The notes: a model not told the origin generated them from the sequence alone. 41,319 bases of DNA from Alkalibacterium gilvum (GCF_900109085.1 NZ_FNYW01000015.1:1-41319); one strand, 5' to 3'. Counted from the stretch's first letter, positions 7,705 through 16,618 are shown. Program-made: numbers and translations.

Positions 7705-8265
7705 TTATTTATATTCTCCATTTTTCCATAATGTCACTGTTCCAGACCCTATCGTTTTCTTAACATCAATAATTCTTTGATTCGCGCTTCCTCTGAAGGC
7801 TAAACTCAAGTCCATCTTATCTTTTTCAAATCGTCCATCCACAAGAACATCTATAACTTCCAATAGTTGCTTCTTATCTTCCGTTCCTTTTAAAAGTTCT
7901 TCCCATGTGTAACCTGTCCAAGACCAGATATCTTTGGTGTCACCAAAGCGCTCTCGAATTTTTTTACAAAGTGAAAGGGTGACATCTGTATTTAGAAAGG
8001 GTTCTCCACCAAGAAGCGTTAATCCTTGGCAATAATCAGCTTCTAAATCAGTTAAAATTTGTTCCTCTAGAGCCTCAGTATATGGGTTCCCATAAGAGAA
8101 ATTCTGTGCCGCTTTATTGTAACAACCCTTACAGGCAAAAGGGCAGCCACTTACATACAAACTGCACCTGACCCCTTCTCCGTCTACAAAATTATAGGGT
8201 TTGTAATCAGCAACATAGTTTTTACTAAAACGTTTTGACGTCCAGGAAATCGGATCAACTGACAT
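7705..8265 (-). CDS. nrdG: Anaerobic ribonucleotide reductase activating enzyme
   Basis: A radical-SAM enzyme that generates the glycyl radical on NrdD. The CX3CX2C iron-sulfur motif is present as C41, C45 and C48 (GCPFACKGCYN), and LLGGEPFL downstream is the GGE motif that contacts S-adenosylmethionine. The ATG at 8265 was chosen over an upstream TTG because AAAGGG lies 10 bases ahead; the product is 186 residues. It overlaps nrdD by 11 bases, so the reductase and its activase are translationally coupled, as is usual for class III systems. Confidence 0.95.
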   Translation of the reverse strand: MSVDPISWTSKRFSKNYVADYKPYNFVDGEGVRCSLYVSGCPFACKGCYNKAAQNFSYGNPYTEALEEQILTDLEADYCQGLTLLGGEPFLNTDVTLSLCKKIRERFGDTKDIWSWTGYTWEELLKGTEDKKQLLEVIDVLVDGRFEKDKMDLSLAFRGSANQRIIDVKKTIGSGTVTLWKNGEYK

Positions 8266-10453
8266 CGTGATCAAACCCTTTCATATGCTTGGTACGTGAG
8301 GATATCTCTTTATGACGTCCTTCTACCATAGGTCTTTTTTGCGGGTTGCCAAGGTAACCACATGTCCTTTTTACCACATCACATGTTTGTGGATCAGTAT
8401 TACCACACTGTGGACATTCAAATCCTTTTTCTGTTGGTTTGAAATCTCCCTCAAAATCACATTCGTAGCAATGATCAATGGGCGTATTTGTTCCAAGATA
8501 ACCCACCCGATCATAGGCATAATCCCAAACAGCTTCTAACGCTTTTCTATTCGCTTGCAATTTAGGATACTCACAATAATGAATAAATCCTCCGCCCGTA
8601 TATTTAGGGTAATCTTTCTCGAAATCAATTTTTTCAAAAGGTGTTGGACTTTTACGTACATCATAGTGGAAACTATTTGTATAATAGCCTTTATCCGTTA
8701 TGTCATTGACCCGACCAAATTTTTCAGTATCCAGCTGACAAAAGCGGTCCGTCAAACTTTCACTTGGCGTAGAATAGACACTGACATGTAAATCACTTTC
8801 TTCACTCCACTCATCAGCATGAGCTTTCAGTGCTTCTATAATTTCCAATGTAAATAGCTTCGCTTCGTTATTCTCTTCCCACTGACTGCCATAGAAAAAT
8901 GCAGCCGCTTCATATAAACCAATATAGCCAAGTGATAATGTTGCGCGTTTATTTAGAAAGAGGTCAGATACCTTGTCCTCTTCAGCTAGTCGCTTACCAA
9001 ACGCACCGTGTTTATATATGATTGGTGCATTGGCAGGTTCTGCTTCGATCACACGTCTTGCCTTATAGAGCAAAGCATCTTTAACAATGGATAAGCGCTC
9101 CTCTAGCAATTCATTGAATTTATTTTTATCTCCCTTTGACTCCATAGCAATTCTTGGAATATTTAAAGAGACAACACCTAAATTCATGCGTCCTGCCGAT
9201 ATATCTTCTCCCTCTTCATTCTTCCAACCTTGAAGAAAAGAGCGACACCCCATTGGACATTTGAAACTACCTGTAATTTCAACTATTTTATCATAGCTCA
9301 AAACATCCGGATACATGCGTTTCGTTGAACATTCTAAGGCCAACTGCTTAACATCATAATTCGGATCATTTTCGTAAAAGTTTAGTCCTTTTTTCAAAGT
9401 AAAAATCAACTTTGGAAAAATAGCCGTACGTTTCTCTTTCCCGAGTCCTTCGATACGTATTCTTAAAATAGACTTTTGTATTTCTCTTTCTATCCATGAT
9501 TTTCCAAGCCCAAAGCCTAAACTGGTAAAGGGGGTTTGTCCTTGGCTTGTATACAAGGTGTTTATTTCATATTCTAGACCTTGCATGGCATCATATATAT
9601 CTTTTTTTGTTTTCTCGTATGCAAAAGCCTTTTGTTTTTCTTCAGTACTAATCCATTCTTGCGCTGTTTTTAAATGCTTTTGATAATTTAATTCGGCGTA
9701 CGGAGCCAACACCTCATCTATCCGGTCAAAGCTACATCCACCATATTGACTTGAGGCTACGTTAGCTATGATTTGTGCGGTTTGTGCTGCTGCAGTCTGG
9801 ATGGAACGAGGCGATTCAACTTGTGCATTCCCGATTTGAAAGCCGTTCTCAAACATATTTTCAAAGTCAATCAAGCAACAGTTACTCATCGTAGTATAGG
9901 GAGTATAATCGAGATCGTGATAATGAATATCTCCTTTTTCATGCGCATTAGCAACATGTGGGGGCATCAAATCCAGGCCAATTGCTTTAGCTACAATACC
10001 AGCTGTTAAATCTCTCTGGGTATTAAAGACCTTACTATCCTTGTTAGCATTTTCGTTTACGATTGACTTGTCATTGTTTTGAAGGTTTTTTATCATACTG
10101 TTAACATTTCGCCTAGCATCACGTTTTTGTCTTTTATCTTCTCTAAATTGAAGATACTCTTCTAGCAACTTATCGTATTCACATTCTTCTAAAGTATCTA
10201 TAACTACTGTATCGATCATTTTAGAGTCAATAGTAATTGTGGGAATTCCAGCTAATTTCTCTTCTATTTTTATAACTACCTGGCTTCTTTCTTCAACAAT
10301 CGAACGATCTCCGTTGATCTTGCCTTCTGCTCGTTTCAATGCATGTATAAATTTATCATGTTCATATTTCTGGAGCCTTCCATCGCGTTTCGTCACTTTT
10401 TCTATACTTATACTGCGTGCTTTTTCCTTATCTATAAGTTGGGTATTTTTCAT
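8255..10453 (-). CDS. nrdD: Anaerobic ribonucleoside-triphosphate reductase (class III)
   Basis: This enzyme reduces NTPs to dNTPs in the absence of oxygen. An ATP-cone regulatory domain opens the protein (VTKRDGRLQKYEHDKF, about residues 16-31). The catalytic glycyl-radical domain follows. Near the C-terminus are a four-cysteine zinc site (CYEC, then CPQC) and the glycyl-radical loop RTCGYLG with the radical glycine at about 699. The length of 732 residues is normal. The start at 10453 has GAAGGAGGA 7 bases upstream; an earlier in-frame TTG lies inside that site. It is transcribed with nrdG and lies downstream of the aerobic nrdHIEF genes. The 260-base gap to nrdF suggests its own promoter. 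Confidence 0.97.
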   Translation of the reverse strand: MKNTQLIDKEKARSISIEKVTKRDGRLQKYEHDKFIHALKRAEGKINGDRSIVEERSQVVIKIEEKLAGIPTITIDSKMIDTVVIDTLEECEYDKLLEEYLQFREDKRQKRDARRNVNSMIKNLQNNDKSIVNENANKDSKVFNTQRDLTAGIVAKAIGLDLMPPHVANAHEKGDIHYHDLDYTPYTTMSNCCLIDFENMFENGFQIGNAQVESPRSIQTAAAQTAQIIANVASSQYGGCSFDRIDEVLAPYAELNYQKHLKTAQEWISTEEKQKAFAYEKTKKDIYDAMQGLEYEINTLYTSQGQTPFTSLGFGLGKSWIEREIQKSILRIRIEGLGKEKRTAIFPKLIFTLKKGLNFYENDPNYDVKQLALECSTKRMYPDVLSYDKIVEITGSFKCPMGCRSFLQGWKNEEGEDISAGRMNLGVVSLNIPRIAMESKGDKNKFNELLEERLSIVKDALLYKARRVIEAEPANAPIIYKHGAFGKRLAEEDKVSDLFLNKRATLSLGYIGLYEAAAFFYGSQWEENNEAKLFTLEIIEALKAHADEWSEESDLHVSVYSTPSESLTDRFCQLDTEKFGRVNDITDKGYYTNSFHYDVRKSPTPFEKIDFEKDYPKYTGGGFIHYCEYPKLQANRKALEAVWDYAYDRVGYLGTNTPIDHCYECDFEGDFKPTEKGFECPQCGNTDPQTCDVVKRTCGYLGNPQKRPMVEGRHKEISSRTKHMKGFDHDVS

Positions 10454-10619
10454 TTGCGATTCCTCCTTCAAAACTGCCGGACTTATTCAAACTTTCACAA
10501 AGTTAGTTAAAAAAATATAACATTCAACTCAGTTAGAAGTGAGCGGGACCAAAAGCCCCACCCTCTTTAACCTTTCCATTTTTAAAAATATACTCCAAAA
10601 ATACTGTCCTGCTGCTTAC

Positions 10620-10660
10620 TTCACGACTAATACACAATAATTTTACACATGCGTCGTGAA
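10620..10660. repeat. Inverted repeat in the nrdF-nrdD intergenic region
   Basis: The arms TTCACGAC and GTCGTGAA (10620-10627 and 10653-10660) enclose 25 AT-rich bases containing ACACAATA, which resembles half of an NrdR box. No second box is found at a helical spacing. It could be a terminator stem for nrdF without a clear T-run, or an operator for nrdD. The rest of the 10454-10714 gap shows an imperfect GC-rich stem near 10542-10566 and no clear gene. Confidence 0.35.
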
Positions 10661-10714
10661 ATGTAACAGGTCTAACTCCGTGGTATCCCATTTTCTTTCA
10701 ACGAAAGCGGAATA

Positions 10715-11680
10715 TTACTTCATCCACACTTCATAGTCACTATCTTCCATTGATTCAACCATCCCTACCAAGTAACCATTCCCCACTTGAGAGAAGAAAT
10801 CATGGTTGCTTGTTCCTGTAGAAATGCCATTCATAATAATCGGATCGACATCTTGGGCCGTATCAGGAAATAACGGATCAAAACCAAGATTCTGCAGGGC
10901 TTTATTTGCGTTATATCTTAAAAATACTCCTACATCCTCTGTCCAGCCAATCTCATCATACAAATAACCAGTATATTCTATTTCATTTTCATAGAGTTTG
11001 AACAACAATTCATAAGACCAATTCTTAAGTTCTTCCTGCTCGGCCTCATCCAATTGGTTGTAACCTATTTGAAACTTATAGCCAATATACGTCCCATGTA
11101 CAGACTCATCGCGTAAAATCAGTTTGATGATTTCAGCAACGTTCGTCAGCTTACTATTACCTAGATAGTAAAGTGGCGCATAAAAGCCTGAATAAAATAA
11201 GAAGGATTCCAAAAATACACTAGCTACCTTTTTCTGTAGATCTGTTCCATTCTGATAGATATCATTAATTATCTCTGCTTTTTTCTGAAGCATCTCATTC
11301 GTATGCGTCCAATCAAAAATATCATCAATCTCAGATTTAGTATTCAATGTACTGAAAATGGCACTATAGCTTTTAGCATGCATAGATTCCATGAACTCAA
11401 TATTGTTATATACAGCCTCCTCATGTTGCGTTTGGCTGCTTTTCTTTAATTCTTTAATTCCATCTTGGGACTGCAATGTATCGAGTAAGGTCAATCCTCC
11501 AAATACTTTTGCAATCATATCTTGCTCATTGTCAGGAAGCTTGTTCCAGTCGTTTATGTCATTTGATAAAGGAATACGTGTGTCTGTCCAAAATTGCTCC
11601 ACAAGTTTTTCCCAAGTCAATTTGTCAATCATATCATTGATACGATTCCAGTTTATTGCTTGATATGCTTCTGTCATCAT
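10715..11680 (-). CDS. nrdF: Class Ib ribonucleotide reductase, beta subunit
   Basis: NrdF carries the dimanganese- or diiron-tyrosyl cofactor that starts the radical chemistry of NrdE. The metal-ligand motifs are visible as ESMHAKSYS (Glu and His) and RDESVHGTYIG (Glu and His), in the ferritin-like helical bundle. Length is 321 residues, normal for the family. Two adjacent ATG codons follow AAGGAG: the first at a spacing of 5 bases (used here), the second at 8; either may be used. It lies 61 bases behind nrdE and ends the nrdHIEF transcript or runs on into nrdD. Confidence 0.96.
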   Translation of the reverse strand: MMTEAYQAINWNRINDMIDKLTWEKLVEQFWTDTRIPLSNDINDWNKLPDNEQDMIAKVFGGLTLLDTLQSQDGIKELKKSSQTQHEEAVYNNIEFMESMHAKSYSAIFSTLNTKSEIDDIFDWTHTNEMLQKKAEIINDIYQNGTDLQKKVASVFLESFLFYSGFYAPLYYLGNSKLTNVAEIIKLILRDESVHGTYIGYKFQIGYNQLDEAEQEELKNWSYELLFKLYENEIEYTGYLYDEIGWTEDVGVFLRYNANKALQNLGFDPLFPDTAQDVDPIIMNGISTGTSNHDFFSQVGNGYLVGMVESMEDSDYEVWMK

Positions 11681-11741
11681 TGATTCTCCTTACTTAGGCG
11701 CGTTCTATTGAAGGCACGTTAAACTGTTCTTTTTCTTTCTA

Positions 11742-13910
11742 TTAAATCGTACAACTCTCACAGTCATTAGATCCGATTTCTTCTTCATCATCTGTAAATG
11801 TACGGACATAATAGATGGACTTAATCCCTTTTTTATGTGCGTAATGTCTTAAAATAGTTAAGTCACGTGTGGTCTGCTTATCTGTACGTCCTTCTTTCCA
11901 TTCATATACCCCCTCTGGGATAACTGAACGCATAAACAAAGTAAGACTCATGCCCTGATCAATATGTTTTTGTGCAGCTGCGTAAACATCAATAACTTTT
12001 CGCATATCCATGTCATAAGCACTCTTATAATAAGGCATTGTTTCATTCGACAAATGCGGGGCAGGATAATATGTCTTCCCGGTCAACTTCTCCTGACGCT
12101 CTTCAACTAAGCGTGTGATCGGATGAAGGCTAGCTGAAGTTTCATTAACGTAACTGATAGACCCTGTGGGCGCTACTGCCAAACGGTTTTGATGGTAGAG
12201 TCCGTGTTCTTTGACATCTTTTTCAAGTTGTTTCCAATCTTCTGTATTTGGAATTGAAATATTGCGACTACTGAATATTTTTTCAACTTTTAAAGAATCA
12301 AATTCAAATGATCTTTCAGTGTATTTATTGAAGTAGTCACCTGAAGCATAAGCTGATTTCTCAAAATTATGAAACGTTGTTTGACGCTCTTTAGCCATTT
12401 CATTACTTGCTTTTAAGGTGTAATAGTTGAGAAGCATAAAGTAAGCATCTGTAAACTCAATAGATTCCGGCGACCCATAATGCATCTGATTTAAAGCAAA
12501 GAATGTATGCATCCCCATCGCTCCAAGTCCAATCGTGTGATACTTGTCGTTTCCATTTTTCACGGTCGGAACAGCATCGATGTCTGAATGATCCGTTATA
12601 TGCGTAAGCGCTCGAACCATTGTGTTAATTGATTGCTCGAAATCAGGCGTTTCCATTAGATTGGCTACGTTTGTAGAACCCAAATTACAACTAATGTCTG
12701 TTCCCATAACCTCGTATTCCTGATTATCCTTAATTATAGAAGGTTCTTGAATTTGTAACACTTCACTGCATAAATTACTCATAGTGATTGTCCCATGAAT
12801 CGGGTTTTCTCTATTTGCAGTATCAATATTGATAATATACGGATAACCGGATTCTTGTTGTAATTTTGAAATTTCATTTTCCAATTCACGTGCATCAATT
12901 TCTGTTTTCTTGATTTCAGGATTCGCTACCAAGTTTTCGTACTCTTCACTTATATCAACATAAGCAAATGGTTTGCCGTAAATTCTTTCTACGTCATAAG
13001 GACTGAAAAGATACATTGATTCATTTTCAGCAGCTAATTCATAAAACTTATCTGGTACAACAAGACCTAAAGACAGTGTTTTAACACGTACTTTTTCATC
13101 CGCATTTTCTTTCTTTGTCGATAAGAACCTTAATATATCTGGATGGAAGACACTCAGATAAACGGCCCCTGCTCCATTACGCTGGCCTAATTGGTTGGAG
13201 TAACTAAAGCTATCCTCAAGTAATTTCATTACAGGCAAGACTCCACTGGAAGCATTCTCTATTTTCTTGATTGGGTCGCCAGTTGCTCTTAAGTTAGACA
13301 AGTTAACCCCAACACCGCCACCAATTCTAGATAATTGAAGCGCCGAATTTATAGCACGCCCAATACTATTCATGTCATCTGTCATCTGAATAAGGAAGCA
13401 GGAAACAAATTCACCACGTCGTTTACGGCCCGCATTCAAAAATGTCGGTGTCGCCGGTTGATAGCGTTGGTTAATAATTTCCATCGCAATATGGTGTGCG
13501 AGTGTCTCATCCCCGTCTGCTAGGAATAGAGCATTGAACGCCACCCTGTCTTCAATACGTTCAAGATAACGATTATTATCATCTGTTTTAAGTGCATACT
13601 GTGTATAAAACTTATATGCCCCCATAAATGATTGGAATTTGAAATTCACTGAATATAATTCATCAAATAACTTCTCAATAAATGACATTGAGTATTTTTC
13701 TAGAAACTCTTTTTCAATAAAGTCATTTTCTGTTAGATAAAGGATTTTCTCTTTTAAACTCGCAAATTGAACAGTATTTGGATCAATATGTTCAGCAAAG
13801 AAAGCCTTCACTGCTTCTTTATCTTTGTGTAGTGGAATTTGATTATTTATCGGTCGATTAAGTTCATTATTCAATTTATAATAGGTTATTTCTGTGGTCT
13901 CTTTATTCAT
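11742..13910 (-). CDS. nrdE: Class Ib ribonucleotide reductase, alpha subunit
   Basis: The catalytic subunit that reduces ribonucleoside diphosphates. It has an N-terminal helical domain, the ten-stranded barrel with GLGAMGMHTFF and APTGSISYV, and the redox-active C-terminal pair in the end sequence CESCTI that takes electrons from NrdH. There is no ATP-cone, as expected for class Ib. The ATG at 13910 overlaps the nrdI stop codon (ATGAATAA) and is preferred over a TTG six codons earlier; no strong ribosome binding site is seen, so translation probably depends on coupling with nrdI. The protein is 722 residues. Confidence 0.96.
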   Translation of the reverse strand: MNKETTEITYYKLNNELNRPINNQIPLHKDKEAVKAFFAEHIDPNTVQFASLKEKILYLTENDFIEKEFLEKYSMSFIEKLFDELYSVNFKFQSFMGAYKFYTQYALKTDDNNRYLERIEDRVAFNALFLADGDETLAHHIAMEIINQRYQPATPTFLNAGRKRRGEFVSCFLIQMTDDMNSIGRAINSALQLSRIGGGVGVNLSNLRATGDPIKKIENASSGVLPVMKLLEDSFSYSNQLGQRNGAGAVYLSVFHPDILRFLSTKKENADEKVRVKTLSLGLVVPDKFYELAAENESMYLFSPYDVERIYGKPFAYVDISEEYENLVANPEIKKTEIDARELENEISKLQQESGYPYIINIDTANRENPIHGTITMSNLCSEVLQIQEPSIIKDNQEYEVMGTDISCNLGSTNVANLMETPDFEQSINTMVRALTHITDHSDIDAVPTVKNGNDKYHTIGLGAMGMHTFFALNQMHYGSPESIEFTDAYFMLLNYYTLKASNEMAKERQTTFHNFEKSAYASGDYFNKYTERSFEFDSLKVEKIFSSRNISIPNTEDWKQLEKDVKEHGLYHQNRLAVAPTGSISYVNETSASLHPITRLVEERQEKLTGKTYYPAPHLSNETMPYYKSAYDMDMRKVIDVYAAAQKHIDQGMSLTLFMRSVIPEGVYEWKEGRTDKQTTRDLTILRHYAHKKGIKSIYYVRTFTDDEEEIGSNDCESCTI

Positions 13911-14286
13911 TGTATCTGTTGATGCCAATGTTGTTCACCGCTTTCTTCAGTTTGGAAACGTCCGCTTGATTGCCTTGAAATTCGAATGTATGAAGTAAGG
14001 GAACGTTGTAATCTCGCGCAATATCTTTAGCTGTAAAAGCAAAGAGTTTACCAAAATTAATATTTCCCCCACCAGCAACGCCTTTAAACCATTCAATGTT
14101 CGATCCGGTTTCTAAAAAGTCGTTCAAAATTTCAGTCACTTCTTTATCATAGGCAGGTGTTACAATAATAAACGGCTCATTTATTTCAACAAAAGGATCT
14201 GCTGGATTCAACTCCAGCACATCCATGTTTAGTTTATCTACAAATTTTCTTGTTTGTCCAGTCAACGAAAAATAGATAATGACCAT
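13903..14286 (-). CDS. nrdI: Flavodoxin-like ribonucleotide reductase assembly protein
   Basis: NrdI is a small FMN protein that supplies the oxidant needed to assemble the dimanganese-tyrosyl cofactor of NrdF. The phosphate-binding loop SLTGQTRKF follows the first strand (MVIIYF), and VAGGGNINFG is the second family signature around the flavin. I set the start at the ATG at 14286, where the flavodoxin fold begins, 4 bases after the nrdH stop. Upstream in-frame codons would overlap nrdH and add unrelated residues. The 127-residue length fits the family. Together with nrdF it points to a manganese-dependent class Ib enzyme. Confidence 0.94.
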   Translation of the reverse strand: MVIIYFSLTGQTRKFVDKLNMDVLELNPADPFVEINEPFIIVTPAYDKEVTEILNDFLETGSNIEWFKGVAGGGNINFGKLFAFTAKDIARDYNVPLLHTFEFQGNQADVSKLKKAVNNIGINRYNE

Positions 14287-14290
14287 TGAT

Positions 14291-14524
14291 TTACGCCAAT
14301 CTATTAAGCATTTCAGGTCTAAAACCATTAAATGCTTCAATGCCCTCTGCTATAACAACAGGCAAGGAGCTAAAGCCCATTTTTTTAACTTCGTCAACGG
14401 CTTCAACGTCTTGATCGATATCTTTTTCTTTAAATGGAATACCTTTATTTTCAAGATATTTCTTTGTAAATTGACATTGCATACAGTTTGGCTTTGAATA
14501 AACGATGATTGATGTGTTTTTCAT
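14291..14524 (-). CDS. nrdH: Glutaredoxin-like protein, electron donor to NrdE
   Basis: A 77-residue thioredoxin-fold redoxin with the CMQC active site at about residue 13, near the start, and the SLPVV cis-proline strand. The C-terminal FNGFRPEML segment is typical of NrdH, which is reduced by thioredoxin reductase rather than glutathione. The ATG at 14524 has AATGGAGG 8 bases upstream; the ATG five codons earlier lies within that site. It is the first gene of the nrdHIEF operon, behind an NrdR box pair at 14664-14711. Confidence 0.95.
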   Translation of the reverse strand: MKNTSIIVYSKPNCMQCQFTKKYLENKGIPFKEKDIDQDVEAVDEVKKMGFSSLPVVIAEGIEAFNGFRPEMLNRLA

Positions 14525-14663
14525 AAAAATTACCTCCATTAAATTTTACAATAAAACGATAATTTTTTATCGTTTCTAAAAGTTTATCGCAGTTTTTTTC
14601 TGCAAACTTTCTTTCAACTGATAATTCTATTTTACATCAGTCAGATTTAAACGCAAGGGGAAC

Positions 14664-14711
14664 ATACTACATATATAACATTCGTCTCAAGCAAAACACT
14701 ACATGTAGTGT
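14664..14711 (-). promoter_or_regulatory. Pair of NrdR boxes upstream of nrdHIEF
   Basis: The first box (14696-14711) is a perfect 16-bp palindrome, ACACTACATGTAGTGT, inside a longer 26-bp palindrome (14691-14716). The second (14664-14679) reads ATACTACATATATAAC and matches the first at about 10 of 16 positions. Their starts are 32 bp apart, about three helical turns, which is the known NrdR arrangement. NrdR represses reductase genes in response to ATP/dATP. A possible -35 (TTGAGA, 14685-14690 on the minus strand) lies between the boxes. A second possible promoter (TAAAAT -10) lies just downstream. Confidence 0.8.
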
Positions 14712-14725
14712 TTTGCGCATATAAA

Positions 14726-14766
14726 AACCTCCCTTTTAATACAGCTTTACTGCATTAAGGAAGGTT
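14726..14766 (-). terminator. Intrinsic terminator of yabA
   Basis: An imperfect stem of about 17 bp pairs AACCTTCCTTAATGCAG (minus strand) with its near complement. It is followed on the minus strand by TTTTTATAT. It separates the yabA transcript from the nrdHIEF promoter region. Confidence 0.85.
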
Positions 14767-14798
14767 CATAATTATTATATTCACATACTTTTTATTCT

Positions 14799-15143
14799 CT
14801 ATCTTCTCTCTCCATAAATGACATCTAAGCAAAAGGCACACGGTTCGTCGCCATCTCTTCTTGATCCATAAAATAAATTGCAGACATGAAAACCATCTTC
14901 GTATATTTTTTCAAGATTTAATCGAGATTTTGTTAAGCCAGTATCTGTCATTTGTTTTTCAATTGACTGTTGTTTTGTAATTTCTGCCAAACGATCTCTG
15001 AGATGTTGGTTCTCCATACGCAGCACATTATTTTCTTCAGTTAATTGAGAGAGTTCTTCTTTGATTGTTTTGACTATCTTCAATGTGGCTTCTGTTTGGG
15101 ATTCCAACTCAGTAAACGTATCATACAATTCTTTTTTTTCCAT
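14799..15143 (-). CDS. yabA: Replication initiation control protein YabA
   Basis: YabA binds DnaA and the sliding clamp and limits initiation. The 114-residue protein has an N-terminal coiled coil rich in glutamate and leucine (about residues 10-60). Its C-terminal zinc-binding domain carries HVC and, 15 residues on, CAFC. It normally sits between holB/ricT and trmN6; here it is followed instead by a terminator and the nrd genes. A promoter with a 17-base spacer lies 81 bases upstream of the start codon, so it can be expressed apart from holB. Confidence 0.95.
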   Translation of the reverse strand: MEKKELYDTFTELESQTEATLKIVKTIKEELSQLTEENNVLRMENQHLRDRLAEITKQQSIEKQMTDTGLTKSRLNLEKIYEDGFHVCNLFYGSRRDGDEPCAFCLDVIYGERR

Positions 15144-15223
15144 TTTTCACCACTTCTTTAATCTACTTAAACTATTTGTCAGTGATGTTTGGACCGAAGA
15201 AATGTCCTTTCACATCTTTAACT

Positions 15224-15252
15224 AGCATACCAGATTACCATGAAAAATCCAA
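15224..15252 (-). promoter_or_regulatory. Sigma-A promoter of yabA
   Basis: A TTGGAT -35 box (15247-15252), a 17-base spacer and a TATGCT -10 box (15224-15229) preceded by TGG give an extended -10 promoter. The holB-yabA gap is 134 bases and holds no ricT gene. Confidence 0.65.
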
Positions 15253-15277
15253 ATAGACATTCTCAGTTATTTAACTC

Positions 15278-16270
15278 TTAAATCGTCTTATTCATGACCG
15301 CTAACATCTGTAAAGTAGCCTGTTCAAACACTCCCTGGGCTGCCACATTCCGATCTAAATATTTTTTTCCATTTAAAATAATTTCCATTAAATCTGCTAA
15401 TGTTCCAGCACTTAAACGCTCGGCTTCAGTATGAATTGTTTTTTGGTGTTTTAAATAACCTACATGATAGTCTTTGGAGATTTGACTATTTAAAATATCT
15501 TGTAATATAACTAAAAACAGATCCAAGGCCAAGTGATATTCTGATTTCCCTTTAACTAAAGGCATGATATCTGTATGAACATAAATAAATGCTTGCTCAT
15601 CTTTCTTTGATAAATGAGTATACCATTTCCACATGGCATCAATAAGGCTAGTAAGTGTTTCATTTTCTGAAAGCTCAATTGCTTGATTAGTATCACTTGT
15701 TAGCTGACTGAGAACGGCAGCTTGTTCTTGCGTAAGCCCTTCTTTTAGCAACGTTTGGATACGCTGTTCTTTTGACAATTGAGGAAAGTGAATCAATTGT
15801 ACTCTAGATAATATCGTTGGTAATAAACGATGCTTGGCTGTTGTGATGAGAATAATAGTAATATCACCATCAGGTTCTTCAAGGAATTTCAATAAGCTAT
15901 TAGCGGCTTGTGTTGTCATTTTCTCAACATCTTTTACCACAATTAACTTTTTAAGTCCTTCCATACCACTTTTGGTAATTTCCTGTTTCAATTCTCTTAT
16001 TTGATTTATTTTAATAGAAAGGCCCTCAGCTTCTATTTCTACGACATCAGGATGTTGATGTGATGAAATCCTTTGACAGACATGACAAGTCTGACAGGGC
16101 CCTTCAGAATAATTTGGACATAAGAGACTTTGCGCAAGCCATAATGCTGTTTCGCTTTTCCCTGTACCAGCAGCGCCTTCAAAAAGATAGGCATGTTGTA
16201 TTGTTCCTTTTCCGATTAATTTCGAAAAATTTTCTTGAATTTCTGGTTGCTTAGCTCCCTTGGTAGACAT
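15278..16270 (-). CDS. holB: DNA polymerase III delta' subunit
   Basis: A clamp-loader subunit of the AAA+ family, 330 residues. The P-loop-like EGAAGTGKSET is at about residues 32-42, followed by a four-cysteine zinc module (CPNY, CQTC, C). The helicase-like motif LLKFLEEP and sensor region TILSRV match DnaX and HolB. It pairs functionally with dnaX, encoded 9.5 kb upstream in the same orientation. The ribosome binding site AAGGGAG is 8 bases before the ATG. It follows darA by 18 bases and belongs to the tmk-darA-holB operon. Confidence 0.96.
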   Translation of the reverse strand: MSTKGAKQPEIQENFSKLIGKGTIQHAYLFEGAAGTGKSETALWLAQSLLCPNYSEGPCQTCHVCQRISSHQHPDVVEIEAEGLSIKINQIRELKQEITKSGMEGLKKLIVVKDVEKMTTQAANSLLKFLEEPDGDITIILITTAKHRLLPTILSRVQLIHFPQLSKEQRIQTLLKEGLTQEQAAVLSQLTSDTNQAIELSENETLTSLIDAMWKWYTHLSKKDEQAFIYVHTDIMPLVKGKSEYHLALDLFLVILQDILNSQISKDYHVGYLKHQKTIHTEAERLSAGTLADLMEIILNGKKYLDRNVAAQGVFEQATLQMLAVMNKTI

Positions 16271-16288
16271 AATCCGTCTCCCTTACTT

Positions 16289-16618
16289 CTAAAATTGTAA
16301 AAACTGATCGATTGGTAATACAAAAATTGTTGCTCCACCGACTTCAACATTGACCGGATAAGTTAAATCTGATTCCAAAGTGAAGTCGTAAGAAGGGGGA
16401 CTCATCATTGTCTGACTACGAGTTGAGCAGTTCTCTTTTATGAGTTCCAGTGTGTCTTCTACTTTTTTATCATCAACACCCACTAAAAAAGTTGTATTCC
16501 CTGCTCTTAAAAATCCGCCTGTCGAAGATAGTTTCGTCGCGCGTACACCCTTTTCAGCAAATCCATCAGCTAGGCGCTTACTATCCTGGTTTTGAACAAT
16601 TGCAACGACTAATTTCAT
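16289..16618 (-). CDS. darA: PII-like cyclic-di-AMP receptor protein
   Basis: A 109-residue DarA/PstA (YaaQ) protein with a PII-like fold that binds c-di-AMP as a trimer. The start MKLVVAIVQNQD, the ATKLSSTGGFLRAGNTTFL segment and the late GGATIFVLPID strand are family signatures. The ATG at 16618 has GTGGAGG 8 bases upstream; an earlier ATG five codons up has none. It is located between tmk and holB, as in Bacillus and Staphylococcus. The downstream partner of DarA signalling is not known from the sequence. Confidence 0.95.
   Translation of the reverse strand: MKLVVAIVQNQDSKRLADGFAEKGVRATKLSSTGGFLRAGNTTFLVGVDDKKVEDTLELIKENCSTRSQTMMSPPSYDFTLESDLTYPVNVEVGGATIFVLPIDQFLQF

Noticed and set aside
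10620-10660. NrdR box pair upstream of nrdD
   Set aside because: ACACAATA resembles half a box, but the other half is poor and no partner lies 31-32 bp away on either side.
14691-14716. 26-bp palindrome as a second yabA terminator
   Set aside because: No T-run follows on the minus strand, a clear terminator already lies at 14726-14766, and the core is a NrdR box with a partner 32 bp away.
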